Assembly (NCBI RefSeq): GCF_900200035.1
Contig: NZ_FZTC01000017.1
Location: forward strand, 62,001-126,000
Direction of reading: 5' to 3'
DNA length: 64,000 nt
Source of the DNA: Klebsiella grimontii
GTDB lineage: Bacteria > Pseudomonadota > Gammaproteobacteria > Enterobacterales > Enterobacteriaceae
Both the position numbers and the translations under genes were made by a program. Below are positions 16,343 to 24,958 of this stretch, one piece after another. Numbering within the stretch: position 1 is the stretch's first letter; each line of letters begins with the position of its first letter. The notes under the pieces were generated by a model. The model had not been told where the DNA came from, did no database searches, and saw only the letters and a program-made list of their open reading frames with translations.

Positions 16343-17281
16343 ATGAGCCCATTTTCACGTTTCGCTATCTATTTTGCCGAAGTGGCCCGCAGCGGCAGCC
16401 TGCGGCGGGCGGCGGAAAAGCTGCATATTTCCGCTTCGGCCATCAACCGGCAAATTTTGCAGGCGGAAGAGGCCTTTGGTACGCCGCTGTTTGAGCGCCT
16501 GCCGGAAGGGCTGCGTATGACTACCGCCGGGGAGCTGCTGTATGACAATCTGCTGCGCTGGCAAAAGGAGTTTCATCTGACGCGGCAAAAGTTTGATGAG
16601 CTGCAGGGGCTGAAGCGCGGCAGCGTCAGCCTTGGCATGGTGCAGGCGCTGGCGGAAGGGAGCTTTGCCGCCGCGCTGGCGGACATTATCGCCAGCTGGC
16701 AGTGGCTGGAGCTGAATCTGCAGGTGGCGGATAGCCATACCATCAGCCAGAAGGTGCGGCAGGCGGATCTCGATTTCGGCCTGATTCTGGATCCTGAAGG
16801 CCAGGCGGGGCTGAGCGTGCTGGCCTTTGCTGAGCTGGAGATGGGCGCGGTAATGCGCCCGGATCATCCTCAGGCGCAGGCCGTGATGCTGTCGCCAGGG
16901 GAGCTCAGCGAGGAGCGGCATATTGTTCCCGGCGCGCCGCTGATCGTCCATGATCGGGTCGCGATGCTTTATCGCCATTATGATTTTTCTCCGGCCAACA
17001 GTATTAGCTGTAACGATATCCGGCTGATCAAATCGCTGGTGCTGAAAGGCGGCGGCGTGACGATTCTCAGCCGTCTGGACGTGCTGGAAGAGGTGAAGCT
17101 CGGGCAGCTGGCGTTTGTCCCGCTACGCAACAAGCTGCTGCGTCCGCTCACCCTGGCCCTGTGCACCGCGCCGTCGCGCCAGCTCTCCCGCCCGGCGCAG
17201 ATGGCGATCCAGAAGCTGACCGCCGTGATGGAGGAGATGCAGGCCGGGGCAGCGGGTTCACCCGCGTCTGCGATCCGGTAG
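16343..17281 (+). CDS. hpxR: HpxR, LysR-family regulator of hpxDE
   Basis: The product has 312 residues. The winged helix-turn-helix (SGSLRRAAEKLHISASAINR then QILQAEEAFG) is N-terminal and is followed by a LysR effector domain. Starting at MSPFSRF gives the usual distance to the HTH; the upstream ATG at 16283 lacks support. It is divergent from hpxDE with a 125-base gap, the classical layout for a LysR activator of its neighbour. The final eight or so codons run into a REP-like repeat that supplies the stop codon (CGGTAG). Confidence 0.88.
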   Translation: MSPFSRFAIYFAEVARSGSLRRAAEKLHISASAINRQILQAEEAFGTPLFERLPEGLRMTTAGELLYDNLLRWQKEFHLTRQKFDELQGLKRGSVSLGMVQALAEGSFAAALADIIASWQWLELNLQVADSHTISQKVRQADLDFGLILDPEGQAGLSVLAFAELEMGAVMRPDHPQAQAVMLSPGELSEERHIVPGAPLIVHDRVAMLYRHYDFSPANSISCNDIRLIKSLVLKGGGVTILSRLDVLEEVKLGQLAFVPLRNKLLRPLTLALCTAPSRQLSRPAQMAIQKLTAVMEEMQAGAAGSPASAIR

Positions 17282-17445
17282 CCGGAGAGGCGCATCTCGC
17301 CGCCTGCGTGAATGTCCCCGGCCTGAAATATTCTGCGGTTTGCTTCCCCGACGGCGCTGCGCTGACCGGGCTACAGGTTCACCCGCGTCTGCGGGTCGGT
17401 AGCCCGGCTAAGGCGTTTACGCCGCGAGCCGGGAAGGGCGCTGAT
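17250..17445. repeat. BIME/REP-like palindromic repeat cluster
   Basis: A GC-rich block of repeated palindromes. The phrase GGTTCACCCGCGTCTGCG occurs twice (17254-17271 and about 17374-17391), each followed by GGTAGCC. The part at about 17324-17372 (CTGAAATATTCTGCGGTTTG then CTTCCCCG...GACCGGGCTAC) is repeated in inverse orientation at about 26718-26772. Such elements sit between genes, often after convergent ends, and may bind gyrase or stabilise 3' ends. This one lies between the hpxR and hpxO 3' ends and overlaps the hpxR stop. Confidence 0.75.
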
Positions 17446-17455
17446 GCCAATATTT

Positions 17456-18610
17456 TTACCCCAGCGGGCCGCCCTGAATGGTTTCGCACAGGCCGTTGAT
17501 AATCCGCTCTCCGGTCTCGGTTTCCAGCTCCTGATACCAGGCTTGCGTCAGCGCCATATCTTTACCATGGGTCACGTCGCAACGTTTTCGCGCCTTCAGC
17601 ACCAGGTCGCGGACCCGATCGCAGCGCTGCGCTTCGTACTGGCGCAACACCCCGGCGATATCGCGGCTCTCGCGGAACAGATCCCCCAGCACCACCGCAT
17701 CCTCCAGCGCCGCGCAGCCGCCCTGGCCGATATCCGGCGTGGTGCTGTGCCCGGCATCGCCCAGCAGCGCCACCTTGCCGCGAACCAGCCGCTCAAACGG
17801 TTCAATATCATGGATTTCAATGCGGTTGGTGGTCTGGGGATCGAGGGCGGCGATCAGCTTCTGCACCTGCGGCGCCCAGCCGCTAAAGTAGCGGCTGAGA
17901 TCCGCCCGTAGCGTGCTGCGATCCTCGGCCAGCCCCGCCGGCAGCGGAACATCAAAGAAAAAGTAAAACCGGCCATCGGAGACCGGCATCAGCGACACCC
18001 GTTTCCCCTCGCCGACGAAAGTGGTCCACTGGTTGCCCGGCGCAATCGCCTCATCAATCTCCACCAGACCGTTCCAGTTAACGTAACCCGCGTAGCGGCG
18101 CTCAGGGGTATAGCCGAGCACGTACGGGCGCAGCGCGGAATGGCTACCGTCGGCGGCAATCAGAAAATCTCCCTCCGCCATCGACCCGTCGGTAAACCAG
18201 ACGCGAACGCCGTCGGCGTGTTCTTCGCAGCGGGTGACGCGTTTACCAAACTGCACGGCGTCGCGTCCCCAGAAGTCGAGCATCTCGCGCTGCAGTTCAG
18301 CGCGGGAAACCGGACAGGGGCGGCCGCCGGTACGCTCTACCAGCGGAGCGAGGCTGAACTGGGTCAGGTCCTCCCCGCGCAGATAATCCTTATAAGCGAG
18401 AAAATGCATCGGGCCGCCGTAGCTCTCGATAATATCGCCCATACCTAAATGCTTCATGCACTTCACGCCGTTAGGCCAGATGGAGATGGCCGCGCCCACC
18501 GGTTTGATTTCTTTCACCGCTTCAAAGACTTCGCAATGGATACCTGCATTTTTTAACCCCACCGCCGCGCTCAGGCCGCCGATGCCGCCGCCGATAACTA
18601 ATGCTTTCAT
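17456..18610 (-). CDS. hpxO: HpxO, FAD-dependent urate hydroxylase
   Basis: The product has 384 residues. It starts MKALVIGGGIGGLSAAVGL, the FAD-binding GxGxxG fold, and keeps the second FAD motif (LLGDAGHSTTPDIGQGG). It follows Klebsiella HpxO throughout. HpxO hydroxylates urate to 5-hydroxyisourate using NADH and O2, replacing the cofactor-free uricase of other organisms. The start is set by GGAG seven bases upstream; the longer frame to 18661 is rejected. Divergent from hpxPQT, whose HpxT and HpxQ take its product onward. Confidence 0.95.
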   Translation of the reverse strand: MKALVIGGGIGGLSAAVGLKNAGIHCEVFEAVKEIKPVGAAISIWPNGVKCMKHLGMGDIIESYGGPMHFLAYKDYLRGEDLTQFSLAPLVERTGGRPCPVSRAELQREMLDFWGRDAVQFGKRVTRCEEHADGVRVWFTDGSMAEGDFLIAADGSHSALRPYVLGYTPERRYAGYVNWNGLVEIDEAIAPGNQWTTFVGEGKRVSLMPVSDGRFYFFFDVPLPAGLAEDRSTLRADLSRYFSGWAPQVQKLIAALDPQTTNRIEIHDIEPFERLVRGKVALLGDAGHSTTPDIGQGGCAALEDAVVLGDLFRESRDIAGVLRQYEAQRCDRVRDLVLKARKRCDVTHGKDMALTQAWYQELETETGERIINGLCETIQGGPLG

Positions 18611-18712
18611 TTGCTTCTCCTTTACATACGTCGTGATTGGCTTGAGCAATTTGCGTACCACTTTGACGCAGGCGCGGATTTCGCCGATTCGGCCTCCCCG
18701 CCATCGTGCGGT

Positions 18713-18729
18713 TGCACAATCGTGGTGCG
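18713..18729. promoter_or_regulatory. NtrC-like enhancer site upstream of hpxP
   Basis: TGCACAATCGTGGTGCG fits the NtrC consensus TGCACC-N5-GGTGCA at 10 of 12 defined positions. It lies about 185 bases upstream of the proposed sigma-54 -12 element at 18914, a normal enhancer distance. Confidence 0.6.
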
Positions 18730-18900
18730 TGATGGGGGTTTTGTTGCCTTTTTATGAATCAATAATTTCTATATTAGGAATCGAGAATCTAAAGTTTCAC
18801 CGCGGCGGCCCGCGCAGGCGCACAGGGGTTAACCAGGAAGATGATTTATCTCTTTGTAAAATTGAGGAAAAATTAAATGTTGCGCAAGTGTGAGCGAATT

Positions 18901-18916
18901 TGGCCTGTTTTGTGCA
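18901..18916 (+). promoter_or_regulatory. Sigma-54 promoter of hpxPQT
   Basis: TGGCCTGTTTTGTGCA has GG (18902-18903) and GC (18914-18915) ten bases apart, as the TGGCAC-N5-TTGCA consensus requires. It is about 40 bases before the hpxP start. With the upstream NtrC-like site it indicates induction under nitrogen limitation. Confidence 0.65.
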
Positions 18917-18956
18917 CCCGTTCCCGCACGCTTATTCGCAACGGGATGAAACGACC

Positions 18957-20339
18957 ATGTCAGATGAAAAAAACGGCGGCTTACTGTACGGCCTCGAGCA
19001 GCGGATCCCGCCGCTCCCGGCATTTTTTAGCGCTTTACAGCACGTACTCGCCGGGCTGGTGGGCATCATCACGCCGCCGCTGATTATCGGCGCGGCGCTG
19101 GGGCTGGGGGAGTGGCTGCCCTATTTAATCAGCATGTCCCTGCTGGCCTCCGGCATCGGTACCTTTTTGCAATCCAACCGCGTTTGGGGGATCGGCGCGG
19201 GCATGATCTGTATGCAGGGCACCAGCTTTGCGTTCCTCGGCGTCGCCATTGCCGGCGGTATGTGGGCAAAAGGGCAGGGCGGCACGCCGCAGGATATTAT
19301 GGCCATGCTGTTTGGCGTCAACTTCGTCGCCGCGCTGGTGCCCTGTCTCGTCAGCCGCTTTATTGAACCGCTGAAGCGTATTTTTACCCCGGTGATTACC
19401 GGCAGCGTGATTGCGCTGATCGGCATTAGCCTGATTAAAGTCAGCGTCATTAACTGGTGCGGCGGCGAGCAGGCGAAAGCCTTTGCCAGCATGAGCAATA
19501 TCGCCCTCGGCGCGGGCACGCTGGGGACCATCGTCCTGCTGAGCTGCGCGAAAAACCGCTGGCTGCGCCTCTCTTCGGTGGTGGTGGGGATTGCCGTCGG
19601 CTGCGCGGCGGCGGCGCTGAGCGGATCGTTCCAGCTTAAAGGCGTCGGCGATGTCTGGTTCCGCTTGCCGCAGCTGTTTCCGTTTGGTTTTCAGTTTAAC
19701 AGCGCGATTTTTATGCCGATTGCGCTGGTGTCGCTGGTCTGCATTCTTGAGGCGGTGGGGGATCTGACGGCTAACTGCCTGATCTCTCGGCAGTCGATAG
19801 ATGACGAGGCCTTCCGTTCCCGGCTAAAAGGCGGCATTCTTGCCGATGGCATAAGCTGCATGGTGGCGGCGATGCTGTGCGCGTTCCCCAATACCACCTT
19901 TGCGCAAAACAACGGCGTGATTCAGATGACCGGCGTCGCCAGCCGCTACGTTGGCCGCTACATTGGGGTGATTTTGATTCTGCTGGGCCTGTTTCCGCCG
20001 TTCGGCGAGATACTGCGCCAGATCCCGGCGCCGGTGCTGGGCGGCGCGACGATGGTGATGTTTGGCTGCGTCGTGGCGGCGGGGATCCGCATTATCACCC
20101 AGAAACCGCTGACCCGCCGCGATATGCTTATCGTTGGCCTGGCCTTTGGTTTTGGTCTCGGCATTGAAGCGGTCCCGGCGTTTCTGACCCACTTCCCGCC
20201 GATCGTGGGTAACCTGTTCGGCTCCGCGGCGACCAGCGGCGGGCTGGTGGCGATTGTCCTGAATCTGATTATCCCGGAAGAGAAACCGGCCGCGGCGGCG
20301 GCCACAAGGAGCACCGATGATCGCGCTGAATCACTTTAA
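18957..20339 (+). CDS. hpxP: HpxP, xanthine/urate permease (NAT/NCS2 family)
   Basis: The product has 460 residues and about 12-14 membrane helices. The NAT signature is present as QNNGVIQMTGVASR (near residue 320). The start at 18957 gives MSDEKNGGLLYGLEQRIPPL, a usual cytoplasmic N-terminus of this family. It imports a purine, probably urate or xanthine, for HpxO, by proton symport. It overlaps hpxQ by 23 bases and heads the hpxPQT operon behind a sigma-54 promoter. Confidence 0.93.
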   Translation: MSDEKNGGLLYGLEQRIPPLPAFFSALQHVLAGLVGIITPPLIIGAALGLGEWLPYLISMSLLASGIGTFLQSNRVWGIGAGMICMQGTSFAFLGVAIAGGMWAKGQGGTPQDIMAMLFGVNFVAALVPCLVSRFIEPLKRIFTPVITGSVIALIGISLIKVSVINWCGGEQAKAFASMSNIALGAGTLGTIVLLSCAKNRWLRLSSVVVGIAVGCAAAALSGSFQLKGVGDVWFRLPQLFPFGFQFNSAIFMPIALVSLVCILEAVGDLTANCLISRQSIDDEAFRSRLKGGILADGISCMVAAMLCAFPNTTFAQNNGVIQMTGVASRYVGRYIGVILILLGLFPPFGEILRQIPAPVLGGATMVMFGCVVAAGIRIITQKPLTRRDMLIVGLAFGFGLGIEAVPAFLTHFPPIVGNLFGSAATSGGLVAIVLNLIIPEEKPAAAAATRSTDDRAESL

Positions 20340-20817
20340 CCAGCTGAGCGGCGAAGAGGCCGTTTCCCTGCTGGCGCCCTGCGTTGCCGTTCCTGGTTGG
20401 GCAGCGGCGCTCGCCGCCGGCCGGCCCTGGCGCAGCCGCGCTGATTTGCTCAACGCCGCGCAGCGGCTGATGGCGGCGTGGGGCGAAGCGGAGCTGGCCG
20501 AGGCGCTAAGCGCCCATCCGCGTATTGGCGAAAAGCCCGCCGGGTCTCAGGCGCACGCGGCGCTCTCGCGTCAGGAGCAGGGAAGCGTTGATGAGCGCGA
20601 TGCTGCGCTGGCGCAGGCGCTGAAAGCGGGCAACGCCCGCTACGAAGCGCGATTTGGCCGGGTTTTTTTGATTCGCGCGAAAGGGCGCAGCGGGGATGAA
20701 ATCTTAGCGGCGCTGTCGCGTCGCCTGCAAAACAGCGAGCGCGCAGAAGTTCAGGACGCGTTGGCGCAGCTGCGCGAAATCACCTTATTAAGACTGGAAG
20801 GAGCAATTGGCGAATGA
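20317..20817 (+). CDS. hpxQ: HpxQ, OHCU decarboxylase
   Basis: The product has 166 residues, the family length. The catalytic motif is AHPRIGEKP with His67, which starts decarboxylation of 2-oxo-4-hydroxy-4-carboxy-5-ureidoimidazoline to S-allantoin. It follows HpxT in the pathway. The gene overlaps both hpxP and hpxT (ATGA at 20814), so translation is probably coupled. Confidence 0.93.
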   Translation: MIALNHFNQLSGEEAVSLLAPCVAVPGWAAALAAGRPWRSRADLLNAAQRLMAAWGEAELAEALSAHPRIGEKPAGSQAHAALSRQEQGSVDERDAALAQALKAGNARYEARFGRVFLIRAKGRSGDEILAALSRRLQNSERAEVQDALAQLREITLLRLEGAIGE

Positions 20818-21140
20818 GTACCTTAAGCACCCATATTCTGGATATCTCTACCGGCCGACCGGCGCAGGGCGTGAAGGTTGTGCTGGAGCGCGAAGGCGCG
20901 CTGATTGCCCGCGGGGCCACCGATGAGAACGGCCGTATTGGCGAACTCGGCGCCGGGCCGCTGGCGCCGGGGCATTACCGGTTGAGCGCGGAAATCGGCG
21001 AGTGGTTTACCGCCAGCGGGCGCGAGACGCTCTACCTGAGCGCGCAGATTGATTTCGCCATCCGCGAAGCGGCTGGCGGGCACTATCATTTACCGTTTTT
21101 AATTGCCCCCGGCGGCTGGTCCACCTATCGCGGCAGCTAA
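20814..21140 (+). CDS. hpxT: HpxT, 5-hydroxyisourate hydrolase (transthyretin-like)
   Basis: The product has 108 residues with the family features: an active-site histidine in LSTHILDISTGRPA (His7), a central arginine, and the obligatory C-terminal YRGS. It hydrolyses 5-hydroxyisourate, the HpxO product, to OHCU. Cytoplasmic tetramer in known members. Last gene of hpxPQT, convergent with guaD. Confidence 0.95.
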   Translation: MSTLSTHILDISTGRPAQGVKVVLEREGALIARGATDENGRIGELGAGPLAPGHYRLSAEIGEWFTASGRETLYLSAQIDFAIREAAGGHYHLPFLIAPGGWSTYRGS

Positions 21141-21147
21141 ATGTCCT

Positions 21148-21173
21148 CCGGAGGCGGCGCTGCGCGCCTCCGG
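21148..21173. terminator. Hairpin between convergent hpxT and guaD
   Basis: Perfect 9-bp stem CCGGAGGCG / CGCCTCCGG with an 8-base loop, between the two stop codons. It probably serves both directions, though no clear U-run follows. Confidence 0.6.
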
Positions 21174-21181
21174 GAAAGGGA

Positions 21182-22504
21182 CTACTGCGCAGCCGCATCT
21201 CCCCATACGCGCTCGCCGTTTACCCACGTCTCGCTAATATTGCGTTCATCGCCCAGGGTCATCAGCACGAACAGCTGCTCATAGATATCTTTGCAGCGCC
21301 CGCTGCGTAAGCGCTGCAGCGGCGTGACCGCCGGGTCGATAACCACAAAATCGGCCTCTTTGCCGGGCTGGAAATTGCCAATCTTCTCATCAAGGCGCAG
21401 GGCGCGCGCGCCGCCGAGGGTCGCATGGTAGAAGGCTTCGCTGGCGCGCAGGCGATAGCTTTGCAGCTGGCTGACCTTATACGCCTCGCCGAGGGTGCGC
21501 AGCATACTGAACGTAGTGCCCGCGCCAACATCGCTACCGATGCCCATCCGCACCTTGTTCTGCCAGCAGACCGGTAAACGAAACAGCCCGCTGCCGAGGA
21601 ACAGGTTCGACGTCGGGCAAAAGGCCAGCGCTGAACCGGTCTCGTGCAGGCACTGCCACTCGGCGTCCGCCAGGTGAATGCCGTGGGCAAACACGCTGCG
21701 CTCGCCGGTTAACCGATAATGATGGTAGACGTCGAGATAGTGCTCATGCTCCGGCCACAGGCTTTTTACCCACGCCACTTCGTTGAGGTTTTCGCTCAGG
21801 TGGGTATGCAGCCAGGTATCGGGAAACTCTTCCCGCAGCTGCCGCACCGCCGCCAGCAGCTCTGGCGTCGAGGTCGGCGCAAAGCGCGGCGTAATGGCGT
21901 AGCCGAGACGGCCGCGCTGGTGCCAGCGTTCAATCAGCTCGCGGGTTTGCCGGTAGCTCTGCTCCGCGCTTTCGCTCAGGTAGTCCGGCGCGTGGCGATC
22001 CATCATCACTTTCCCGGCGAGCAGGCGCATATTCAGGCGCAGCGCTTCGTTAAACAGGGCATCGACCGATTGCGGATGCAGCGTACAAAAAACCAGCGCG
22101 GTGGTGGTGCCGTGGCTTAGCAGCTGGTTGACAAAAAATTGCGCGATCTCGGCGGCGTAGTCGGCATCGGCAAACTGGCTCTCCACCGGAAAGGTATAGG
22201 TGGTGAGCCACTCCAGCAGCTGCTCGCCAAATGCGCCAATCATCTCGGTTTGCGGATAGTGGACGTGGGCATCGACAAACCCCGGCAGCAGCAGCTTACC
22301 GCGCAGGTCGCGATAGCCCTTCTGCGGGTGCAGGTACCGTTCGCCCTCCTGCCATGGCAGCAGCGTCTGAACGCGTCCGTCGCGAAGAAACAGCACGCCA
22401 TCCTCCAGATAGCGCGCATGGCGGGCGATATCGTCAGCGCTATCGGCAACGGCGGCGATATCGAAAAATGCGCCGCGAACTGCGGCATGGTAGTCAAACA
22501 TCAT
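21182..22504 (-). CDS. guaD: Guanine deaminase
   Basis: The product has about 440 residues of the amidohydrolase superfamily: the metal-binding HVHYP (in PGFVDAHVHYPQTEMIG), VFCTLHPQSV, HTHLSEN, VFAHGIHLAD and IGSDVGAGTTF are all present. It converts guanine to xanthine and ammonia, feeding the oxidative branch. The start is at the ATGATG preceded by CAGGG; the longer open frame upstream is not supported. It is 107 bases downstream of hpxC with its own sigma-54 promoter. Confidence 0.94.
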   Translation of the reverse strand: MMFDYHAAVRGAFFDIAAVADSADDIARHARYLEDGVLFLRDGRVQTLLPWQEGERYLHPQKGYRDLRGKLLLPGFVDAHVHYPQTEMIGAFGEQLLEWLTTYTFPVESQFADADYAAEIAQFFVNQLLSHGTTTALVFCTLHPQSVDALFNEALRLNMRLLAGKVMMDRHAPDYLSESAEQSYRQTRELIERWHQRGRLGYAITPRFAPTSTPELLAAVRQLREEFPDTWLHTHLSENLNEVAWVKSLWPEHEHYLDVYHHYRLTGERSVFAHGIHLADAEWQCLHETGSALAFCPTSNLFLGSGLFRLPVCWQNKVRMGIGSDVGAGTTFSMLRTLGEAYKVSQLQSYRLRASEAFYHATLGGARALRLDEKIGNFQPGKEADFVVIDPAVTPLQRLRSGRCKDIYEQLFVLMTLGDERNISETWVNGERVWGDAAAQ

Positions 22505-22541
22505 AGCTGCCCTGTGGGTTAGCGAAAGGATAGGTTGATTG

Positions 22542-22557
22542 AGCAAGATTAATGCCA
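22542..22557 (-). promoter_or_regulatory. Sigma-54 promoter of guaD
   Basis: On the minus strand TGGCATTAATCTTGCT closely matches TGGCAC-N5-TTGCW, with GG and GC ten bases apart. It lies about 40 bases before the guaD start and suggests nitrogen-limited expression independent of hpxC. Confidence 0.7.
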
Positions 22558-22575
22558 GTTTGCGCAGGCGGAGAG

Positions 22576-22600
22576 CCGCCGCGACGTGACGCCGCGGCGG
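22576..22600 (-). terminator. Hairpin after hpxC
   Basis: Perfect 8-bp stem CCGCCGCG / CGCGGCGG just past the hpxC stop and before the guaD promoter. No U-run, so it may be a terminator or a message-stabilising stem. Confidence 0.45.
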
Positions 22601-22610
22601 GGATGCGGGG

Positions 22611-24098
22611 TTACTCTTTCTGGGCGAGGGCGCTGAAACCGGCCGTCGCGCCGACGCGCTCGTCGCGGGCAATCCAGCGGTAGGCCGCGCCGCTCAGGAA
22701 GACGCCAATAAACCAGCTAAAGTTGGCCACTTCGTGCAGGGCCGGAATAAAGCTGATGACCAGGCCAATAGCGACGGAGGGTATCAGGGCGGCGATCGCT
22801 TTCGGGTTAAAGCCGTTGCGGTACCAGTACTGGCCTTTTGGCGTGTCGTCAAACAGGTCGTTGACGGAAACTTTACCGCGCTTAATGATGTAAAAATCCA
22901 CAATCAGGATGCCGAACAGCGGGCCGATAAACGCCCCCAGCACATCAAGGGTGTAGTGGATAAGCTCCGGCGAGTTAAACAGGTTCCACGGCGTCAGCAG
23001 AATCGACCCCACGGCGGCAATCATCCCGCCGGTGCGGAAGCTGATTTTCTGCGGCGAGCAGTTAGAGAAATCGAACGCCGGGGAGACAAAGTTGGCCACG
23101 ATATTAATCCCGATGGTGGCGGTGATCATGGTCAACAGGCCAATGGCGACCGCCAGGTCGTTGCCCACGCGGCTCACGGTCTCAATCGGGTCGGTGATCA
23201 TGCGGCCAAACAGCGACTGCGTTCCGGAGACAATCACCACGGTCACGATGGAGAACAGCAGGAAGTTAAACGGCAGTCCCCAGCGGTTGCCGCGGCGGAT
23301 TTCGCCCATGCTTTTGCCGTAGCGCGAGAAATCGCCAAAGTTGAGCAGCGGGCCGGAGAAGTAGGAGACCACTAGCGCGGTGGCGGTAATCATCTGCCAG
23401 GTTTGCTCCCCGGCGCTCAGAGACTTACTGGCGAGGGTAAAGGAGATCCCGTCAAAACCGGTCTTGTATACAATCCAGCCCGCCAGCGCCAGCATCACCA
23501 CGTAGACCGCCGGGCCAGCGATATCAATAAAGCGCTTGATGGCGTTCATTCCGTGCCAGAACACCATCGCCTGCAGCAGCCACATGGTGGCGAAGCAGAG
23601 CCAGCCCAGATGCGACAGGCCAAGGAAGCTGGAGGCGGTGAGCGTTGATAGCGAGGGCCAGAACTTCAGCAGCACCAGCATCAGCGCGTTGGCGGCGAGA
23701 TAGGTCTGAATGCCGTACCATGCGAAGGCGATAAGCCCGCGGATCACCGCCGGAATATTGGCCCCAAAGACGCCAAACGCCTGACGACAAATGACCGCGT
23801 AGGGCACCCCCGCCATCTGGCTGGGCTTCGCCACCAGGTTGGCGCACAGCTGAACGATGCAAATCCCCACCAGCAGGCACAGCAGCACCTGCCAGCTCGC
23901 CAGACCAAGGGTAAAGAAGCTCGCCGCCACCACGTAGCCCCCCATGCTGTGCACGTCCGACATCCAGAAAGAAAAGATGTTGTACCAGCTCCAGTTCTGG
24001 TCGCGCGTCGGCGCCAGATCCTCATTGCAAAGCCGCGGGCTGTATCCAGCGTGGGGATCAGCGGCCTTAACCTGATGTGTATTTTGTTGATTTGGCAT
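22611..24098 (-). CDS. hpxC: HpxC, allantoin/hydantoin permease (NCS1 family)
   Basis: The product has 495 residues and about 12 membrane helices. The N-terminal NCS1 pattern is LCNEDLAPTRDQNWSWYNIF then SFWMSDVHSMGGYVVAASFF. It resembles PucI/Mhp1-type transporters and is expected to import allantoin for HpxB. Divergent from hpxSAB, whose HpxS is the likely local regulator. AGGAG eight bases before the ATG. Confidence 0.9.
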   Translation of the reverse strand: MPNQQNTHQVKAADPHAGYSPRLCNEDLAPTRDQNWSWYNIFSFWMSDVHSMGGYVVAASFFTLGLASWQVLLCLLVGICIVQLCANLVAKPSQMAGVPYAVICRQAFGVFGANIPAVIRGLIAFAWYGIQTYLAANALMLVLLKFWPSLSTLTASSFLGLSHLGWLCFATMWLLQAMVFWHGMNAIKRFIDIAGPAVYVVMLALAGWIVYKTGFDGISFTLASKSLSAGEQTWQMITATALVVSYFSGPLLNFGDFSRYGKSMGEIRRGNRWGLPFNFLLFSIVTVVIVSGTQSLFGRMITDPIETVSRVGNDLAVAIGLLTMITATIGINIVANFVSPAFDFSNCSPQKISFRTGGMIAAVGSILLTPWNLFNSPELIHYTLDVLGAFIGPLFGILIVDFYIIKRGKVSVNDLFDDTPKGQYWYRNGFNPKAIAALIPSVAIGLVISFIPALHEVANFSWFIGVFLSGAAYRWIARDERVGATAGFSALAQKE

Positions 24099-24148
24099 GA
24101 AACCTGCTCCTGTAAATGAACACCCGTTTAAATGGATTGCGAGGCTGT

Positions 24149-24164
24149 TGCAGGATTTAGGCCA
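24149..24164 (-). promoter_or_regulatory. Probable sigma-54 promoter of hpxC
   Basis: The minus strand reads TGGCCTAAATCCTGCA, with GG and GC ten bases apart, about 50 bases before the hpxC start. The -24 element is nearly identical to that of hpxP. The 143-base gap also carries two GTAT-containing AT-rich motifs (about 24179-24208) that could be HpxS sites. Confidence 0.6.
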
Positions 24165-24241
24165 AAGTAGTTATTTTTGTATGCAATAATTAAATTTTAT
24201 GTATACGATCCGATATCAAAAGGTAAAAACCGGAGTGGTGA

Positions 24242-24958
24242 ATGAGCAACCAACATCGTCTGCAGGCCGCGCCAGAACTGCAGGATAAAGACGAATCCAT
24301 CTATCAGGCGCTGATGACCGCGATCGTCGAGCATCAGCTGCCGCCGGGGAGCAAACTGCCGGAGGAGGCGCTGGCGGAGGTGTTCGGCGTAAGCCGCACC
24401 GGGATCAGAAAGGTGCTGCAACGACTCGCGACTGTGCAAATGGTCGCCCTGACGCCCAAACGTGGTGCACAGGTCGCCAGCCCGACGGTCGAAGAGGCGC
24501 AAGAGATCTTCCGCACCCGCGCGCTGCTGGAGGTCGCCAACCTGCCGGATGTGCTGGCCCGCTGTCAGCCGCCGCATCTGGCGGCGCTGGAGGCCATTAT
24601 CCGTGAGGAGCAGCAGGCCCATGAACGCTATGACGGCCCGGCGGCGATCCGCTACTCCGCCGAGTTTCATATTCAGCTGCAGGCGATCTCCGGCAATCAG
24701 GTGCTCACCGAGATGGTGACCCGCCTGAGCCAGCGCTCTTCATTAGTTATCGCGGCGTGGGGATCGCCGTGGCGTCAGGGCTGCCGCTGCGACGATCACG
24801 AACGGCTTGTCCAGCTGCTGCGCGACAAGGCGCTGCAGCCGCTGAGCGATGCGTTAAGCCACCATTTTGAACATATTGTCGCCAGCCTTTGCTTTGAGCG
24901 TTCTGGCGTGACCCTGCCCGATTTTGCCCGGCTGTTTGCCGGTTATAAGGAGCCGTAA
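24242..24958 (+). CDS. hpxS: HpxS, GntR-family (FCD) regulator of allantoin genes
   Basis: The product has 238 residues. The N-terminal winged helix (IYQALMTAIVEHQLPPGSKL, then LAEVFGVSRTGIRKVLQRLA) is typical of the FadR/GntR subgroup, and the C-terminal helical FCD domain has the metal/ligand histidine pattern (AEFHIQLQAISGN). In K. pneumoniae HpxS controls the allantoinase/guanine deaminase region. It overlaps the hpxA start by one base (TAATG). Confidence 0.9.
   Translation: MSNQHRLQAAPELQDKDESIYQALMTAIVEHQLPPGSKLPEEALAEVFGVSRTGIRKVLQRLATVQMVALTPKRGAQVASPTVEEAQEIFRTRALLEVANLPDVLARCQPPHLAALEAIIREEQQAHERYDGPAAIRYSAEFHIQLQAISGNQVLTEMVTRLSQRSSLVIAAWGSPWRQGCRCDDHERLVQLLRDKALQPLSDALSHHFEHIVASLCFERSGVTLPDFARLFAGYKEP

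Noticed and set aside
17161..17499. Open frame spanning the hpxR end and the REP cluster
   Set aside because: Made of the hpxR 3' end in another frame plus palindromic repeats.
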